A DNA stretch of 7,115 nt. Source: Minisyncoccota bacterium (GTDB lineage Bacteria > Patescibacteriota > Minisyncoccia > Minisyncoccales > CG1-02-41-26). Under the pieces are notes generated by a model, which was given only the letters and a program-made list of their open reading frames with translations, was not told where the DNA came from and made no database searches. Each line of letters starts with the position of its first letter. The stretch's first letter is position 1. Shown one piece after another: positions 5,141 through 7,115 of the stretch. The translations under genes were made by a program, and so were the position numbers. Where the stretch lies: NCBI GenBank assembly GCA_028715435.1, contig JAQURU010000034.1, forward strand, positions 1 through 7,115. Reading direction: 5' to 3'.

Positions 5141-5815
5141 ATGATTCAATCTTGGTCAAGCGTAACACTAGATGCCTTGCAGGGTTTTTGGCAGGGCTTC
5201 ATTGGATTTATTCCTAACTTAATCGGAGCTGCTATTATTTTGATAATTGGCTGGCTCATTGCTATTTGGGTTGGCAAGCTTATTGCTTTACTTTTAAATA
5301 AAGCAAAGTTTGATGTTGTTTTTGAAAAAACAAAATGGCAAGAGGCCTTAGAAAAAGCTGAATTTAAAATGGATATGTCGGAATTTGTGGGTTCTTTGAT
5401 AAAATGGGTCTTGATTATAGTTTTCTTGTTAGCGGCTGTTGAAATATTAGGAATGAGCCAATTTGCCTCATTTTTGAGTGGTATTGTTTCTTGGCTGCCT
5501 AATGTGGTGATTTCTGTTGCTATTTTTATAGTTGCGGTTATCATTTCTGATTTCTTTGAAAAGATGATGAAAGCCTTTGCTGGTAAAATGAATGTTAAAT
5601 ATATCGGCCTTGTTGGTTCAATTGTTAAGTGGGCGATTTGGGTTTTCGCTTTGTTGGCAATTTTAGGCCAGTTGGGCGTTGCCAGTGAAATAATCCAGAT
5701 TTTAGTTACTGGTTTCGTGGCTTTGATAGTTATTGGCGGAGGATTGGCATTTGGTTTGGGAGGCAAAGATATGGCAAGAGATGCTTTAGAAAATTTAAAA
5801 AACAAATTAAGATAA
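5141..5815 (+). CDS. TM-helix family membrane protein (mechanosensitive-channel-like)
   Basis: The 224-aa protein has about five hydrophobic segments (22-50, 85-104, 118-138, 158-180, 183-207). It carries two copies of the 'conserved TM helix' type repeat: PNLIGAAIILIIGWLIAIWVGK (25-46) and LPNVVISVAIFIVAVIISDF (119-138). It ends GGGLAFGLGGKDMARDALEN, the glycine-rich pore-like helix end seen in MscS-related and CmpX-like proteins. The cytoplasmic beta domain of MscS is absent; the protein stops right after this helix. A role in osmotic or mechanical gating is inferred from the family, which is poorly characterised. The 52-nt gap from the protease gene holds no clear promoter or terminator, so read-through is possible. 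The start follows an A-rich leader (AAAAACAAAAAATT) with no Shine-Dalgarno. Confidence 0.88.
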   Translation: MIQSWSSVTLDALQGFWQGFIGFIPNLIGAAIILIIGWLIAIWVGKLIALLLNKAKFDVVFEKTKWQEALEKAEFKMDMSEFVGSLIKWVLIIVFLLAAVEILGMSQFASFLSGIVSWLPNVVISVAIFIVAVIISDFFEKMMKAFAGKMNVKYIGLVGSIVKWAIWVFALLAILGQLGVASEIIQILVTGFVALIVIGGGLAFGLGGKDMARDALENLKNKLR

Positions 5816-5831
5816 GTTTGTTAATTTACTC

Positions 5832-5888
5832 CCGCCCCGATTGCTTTGCTTTTGCCACTTGGCGAATGGCAAATAGCTGTCGGGGCGG
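5832..5888 (+). repeat. GC-rich long stem-loop in the gap between membrane-protein genes
   Basis: The outer arms pair perfectly for 9 bp (CCGCCCCGA 5832-5840 with TCGGGGCGG 5880-5888), continue through a mostly paired middle (5841-5845 with 5875-5879) and close with a 7-bp inner stem (5851-5857 with 5867-5873). It is far richer in G+C than its surroundings. Only a short, broken T run follows (ATTTCTT), so termination is possible but not clear. It could instead be a REP/MITE-like repeat or a structure in the next gene's leader. Confidence 0.7.
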
Positions 5889-5897
5889 ATTTCTTAA

Positions 5898-5902
5898 AAG
5901 GA
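5898..5902 (+). promoter_or_regulatory. Shine-Dalgarno-like AAGGA, the only one in the window
   Basis: AAGGA lies 6 nt before ATG 5909. In an ordinary bacterium this would be a good site. The 16S tail in this window lacks the complementary UCCUU, so it may be a chance match or a relic. Confidence 0.4.
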
Positions 5903-5908
5903 TAAAAT

Positions 5909-6253
5909 ATGAAAATTTTAAATATTATTTTGTTCGGTATTTTAATTTGGGCAGTGGCTTTTATAATTGTATCTGTTTTTATTGCTTTTAAAATGCCAAC
6001 AACCGATTTTGTGGTTAAAATAACCACCACTTTGTCTGTTTTTATAGCCACTCTTTTATTGGCAAAAAGTTTAAAATTAAACTCTCAAATAACAGCTGTT
6101 TCAATCGGTGTTATCTGGGCAGCTATTGGCTTGGCTTTGGACTTCATTGTTACCACTCATTTTACAGGCATGAGTATTTTTAACCAATGGAACGTTTTGC
6201 TCGGCTATTTATTAATAATCTTTACACCGCTTTTAACTATCAAACGGGGCTGA
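5909..6253 (+). CDS. Small four-helix membrane protein of unknown function
   Basis: I do not recognise a named family. The 114-aa protein is almost wholly hydrophobic, with predicted helices at about 5-27, 34-53, 62-82 and 94-111. Short charged turns separate them (FKMPTTDF, KSLKLNS, HFTGMSIFNQW), and the end is basic (IKRG). Asp78 inside helix 3 and the motif DFIVTTHFTGMSIFNQWNVLLGY (78-100) are the most distinctive parts. The N-terminal helix has no cleavage site. It lies after a GC-rich stem-loop and 16 nt before the MliC gene, probably in the same transcript as that gene. It uses TGA as stop; the next in-frame stop is three codons on, so this one TGA does not settle the genetic code. Confidence 0.75.
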   Translation: MKILNIILFGILIWAVAFIIVSVFIAFKMPTTDFVVKITTTLSVFIATLLLAKSLKLNSQITAVSIGVIWAAIGLALDFIVTTHFTGMSIFNQWNVLLGYLLIIFTPLLTIKRG

Positions 6254-6268
6254 TTAATCAATTAATCA
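6251..6268. repeat. Perfect 8-bp palindrome between two genes
   Basis: TGATTAAT (6251-6258) and ATTAATCA (6261-6268) are inverted with a CA spacer. The element spans the stop of the upstream gene and ends one base before the MliC start codon. It is A/T-rich; it may be an operator or a start-site feature, or chance in AT-rich DNA. Confidence 0.45.
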
Positions 6269-6269
6269 T

Positions 6270-7115
6270 ATGAAAAAAATTTATATAGCTATTATTATTT
6301 TATTAATAGGTGTGGTTGCTTGGATTTTTATAATCTCTCAATCCAAAACCTTAAACAACGAGGAAGTGCAGCTTACTTTTGTGAGTCAAGCGGATTATTT
6401 ATGCAATGAAGGCAAAACTATCAATGCCAAATATTACAAGGGGCCAGAAGCTCCTGTACCACAGCCTGGCGAACCGCCCACACCAACAGGCAGCGTAGAG
6501 CTGGTTTTAAGCGATGGACGGCAATTAACTTTAGCTCAAACCATTTCGGGCAGCGGTATTCGTTATGCCACAAGCAATGAAGCTATTATTTTTTGGAGCA
6601 AAGGGAACAGCGCTTTTATCACTGAAAATGATGTTCAAACATATCAAGGTTGCATAGCTATAGCCAAAGACCCCGGCAATTTACCTCAAGTTTATGCAAG
6701 TTCAACCGCTGGATTTTCTATTCGCTATCCAGCTGGATACACTATTGACACTTCATATCAATACCAGGAGTTAGGCTTGGGAAAAGAAATTAATGGCGTT
6801 AAGTTTATTATTCCAGAAGAAATGGCCACAGGCACAAACCTTTCTAGCTTTAACACTGGAGTTTCCATAGAAACAATTTCTGGCGCAATGGATTGCAATG
6901 CCGGATTATTCTTAGACATGGCTAATAACAGCACTTCCACGATTATCACTGATAATAATGTTCAATATTCAATGGCTTCTTCAACCGGAGCTGGGGCAGG
7001 TAATTTTTACGAGGAAACAGTTTGGGCAATACCTGGCACTAATCCTTGCATGGCTATTCGATATTTTGTCCATTCAACTAATATTGGCAATTATCCAGAA
7101 GGAGCAGTGCAAGAA
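6270..7115 (+). CDS. MliC-type lysozyme-inhibitor domain protein, C-terminus cut by window end
   Basis: The first 282 codons are present with no stop. After a signal anchor (about 4-23) comes an MliC domain (about 33-130): FVSQADYLCNEGKTINAKYY, VELVLSDGRQLTL, the SGSGIRY loop and FWSKGNSAFI, ending at QGC. Cys45 and Cys128 probably form the family's disulphide. MliC proteins block C-type lysozyme; the SGxxY loop reaches the enzyme's active site. A Pro-rich insert (59-73, PEAPVPQPGEPPTPT) interrupts the domain between its first strands. A second region (about 148-282), beginning AGFSIRYPAGYTID and holding Cys209 and Cys260, is a separate extracytoplasmic domain I cannot name. The likely role is protection of the cell wall from host or environmental lysozyme, at the outer face of the membrane; inhibition itself is inferred. 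It starts 16 nt after the small membrane protein, without a Shine-Dalgarno. Confidence 0.88.
   Translation, partial: MKKIYIAIIILLIGVVAWIFIISQSKTLNNEEVQLTFVSQADYLCNEGKTINAKYYKGPEAPVPQPGEPPTPTGSVELVLSDGRQLTLAQTISGSGIRYATSNEAIIFWSKGNSAFITENDVQTYQGCIAIAKDPGNLPQVYASSTAGFSIRYPAGYTIDTSYQYQELGLGKEINGVKFIIPEEMATGTNLSSFNTGVSIETISGAMDCNAGLFLDMANNSTSTIITDNNVQYSMASSTGAGAGNFYEETVWAIPGTNPCMAIRYFVHSTNIGNYPEGAVQE

Noticed and set aside
5146..5805. 219-codon open frame on the - strand opposite the TM-helix gene
   Set aside because: It mirrors a hydrophobic, AT-rich gene; the translation is low-complexity (Lys/Ile/Thr/Pro-rich) with no family motif and no start signal.
1..7115. CRISPR array, IS element, prophage genes or alternative TGA code
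   Set aside because: No regularly spaced repeats, transposase or phage protein is visible. All six complete genes read through in the standard code with domain ends matching their stops, though a single TGA stop cannot alone exclude recoding.

Overview
The window looks like a piece of a Candidate Phyla Radiation (Patescibacteria, probably Parcubacteria-like) genome. This is inference from several things: an AT-rich sequence read with the standard code, an intron inside the 16S rRNA gene, a Gmad2-GerMN protein in what is probably a non-sporulating lineage, an MliC-type envelope protein, and A/T-rich start regions almost without Shine-Dalgarno sites.

Positions 1-998 are the 3' part of an interrupted 16S rRNA gene on the + strand. 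Bases 1-864 are the downstream part of an intron carrying a LAGLIDADG homing endonuclease gene (280-846). The ribozyme parts point to a group II intron, not the group I intron one would expect with LAGLIDADG. There is a 34-nt domain V with a CGC triad and a 2-nt bulge, a domain VI with a bulged A 7 nt before an AU 3' end, and an EBS1-like loop matching the expected 5' exon. The last 134 nt of 16S (865-998) follow, with an intact decoding site and helix 45. The terminal CCUCC anti-Shine-Dalgarno is missing: the tail reads GGAUCAUUUCU.

Positions 999-1384 hold a structured 16S trailer, a 22-bp bidirectional terminator, and tRNA-Ala(UGC) and tRNA-Ile(GAU) on the - strand. The tRNA pair that usually lies inside the rRNA operon is thus tail-to-tail with 16S, and no 23S gene follows. 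The tRNA promoter and the promoter of the next + strand gene are back to back at 1399-1446.

Positions 1468-7115 hold six + strand genes, all for membrane or exported proteins. They are an SPFH/stomatin-like protein, a Gmad2-GerMN lipid-anchor-less membrane protein overlapping it by 8 nt, a subtilisin-family protease with a PKD domain, a TM-helix (mechanosensitive-channel-like) protein, a small four-helix membrane protein of unknown function, and an MliC-domain protein cut by the window end. Together they suggest a cell-envelope locus: membrane organisation, exported proteolysis, osmotic response and lysozyme resistance. Shared function is inferred from content and position only.
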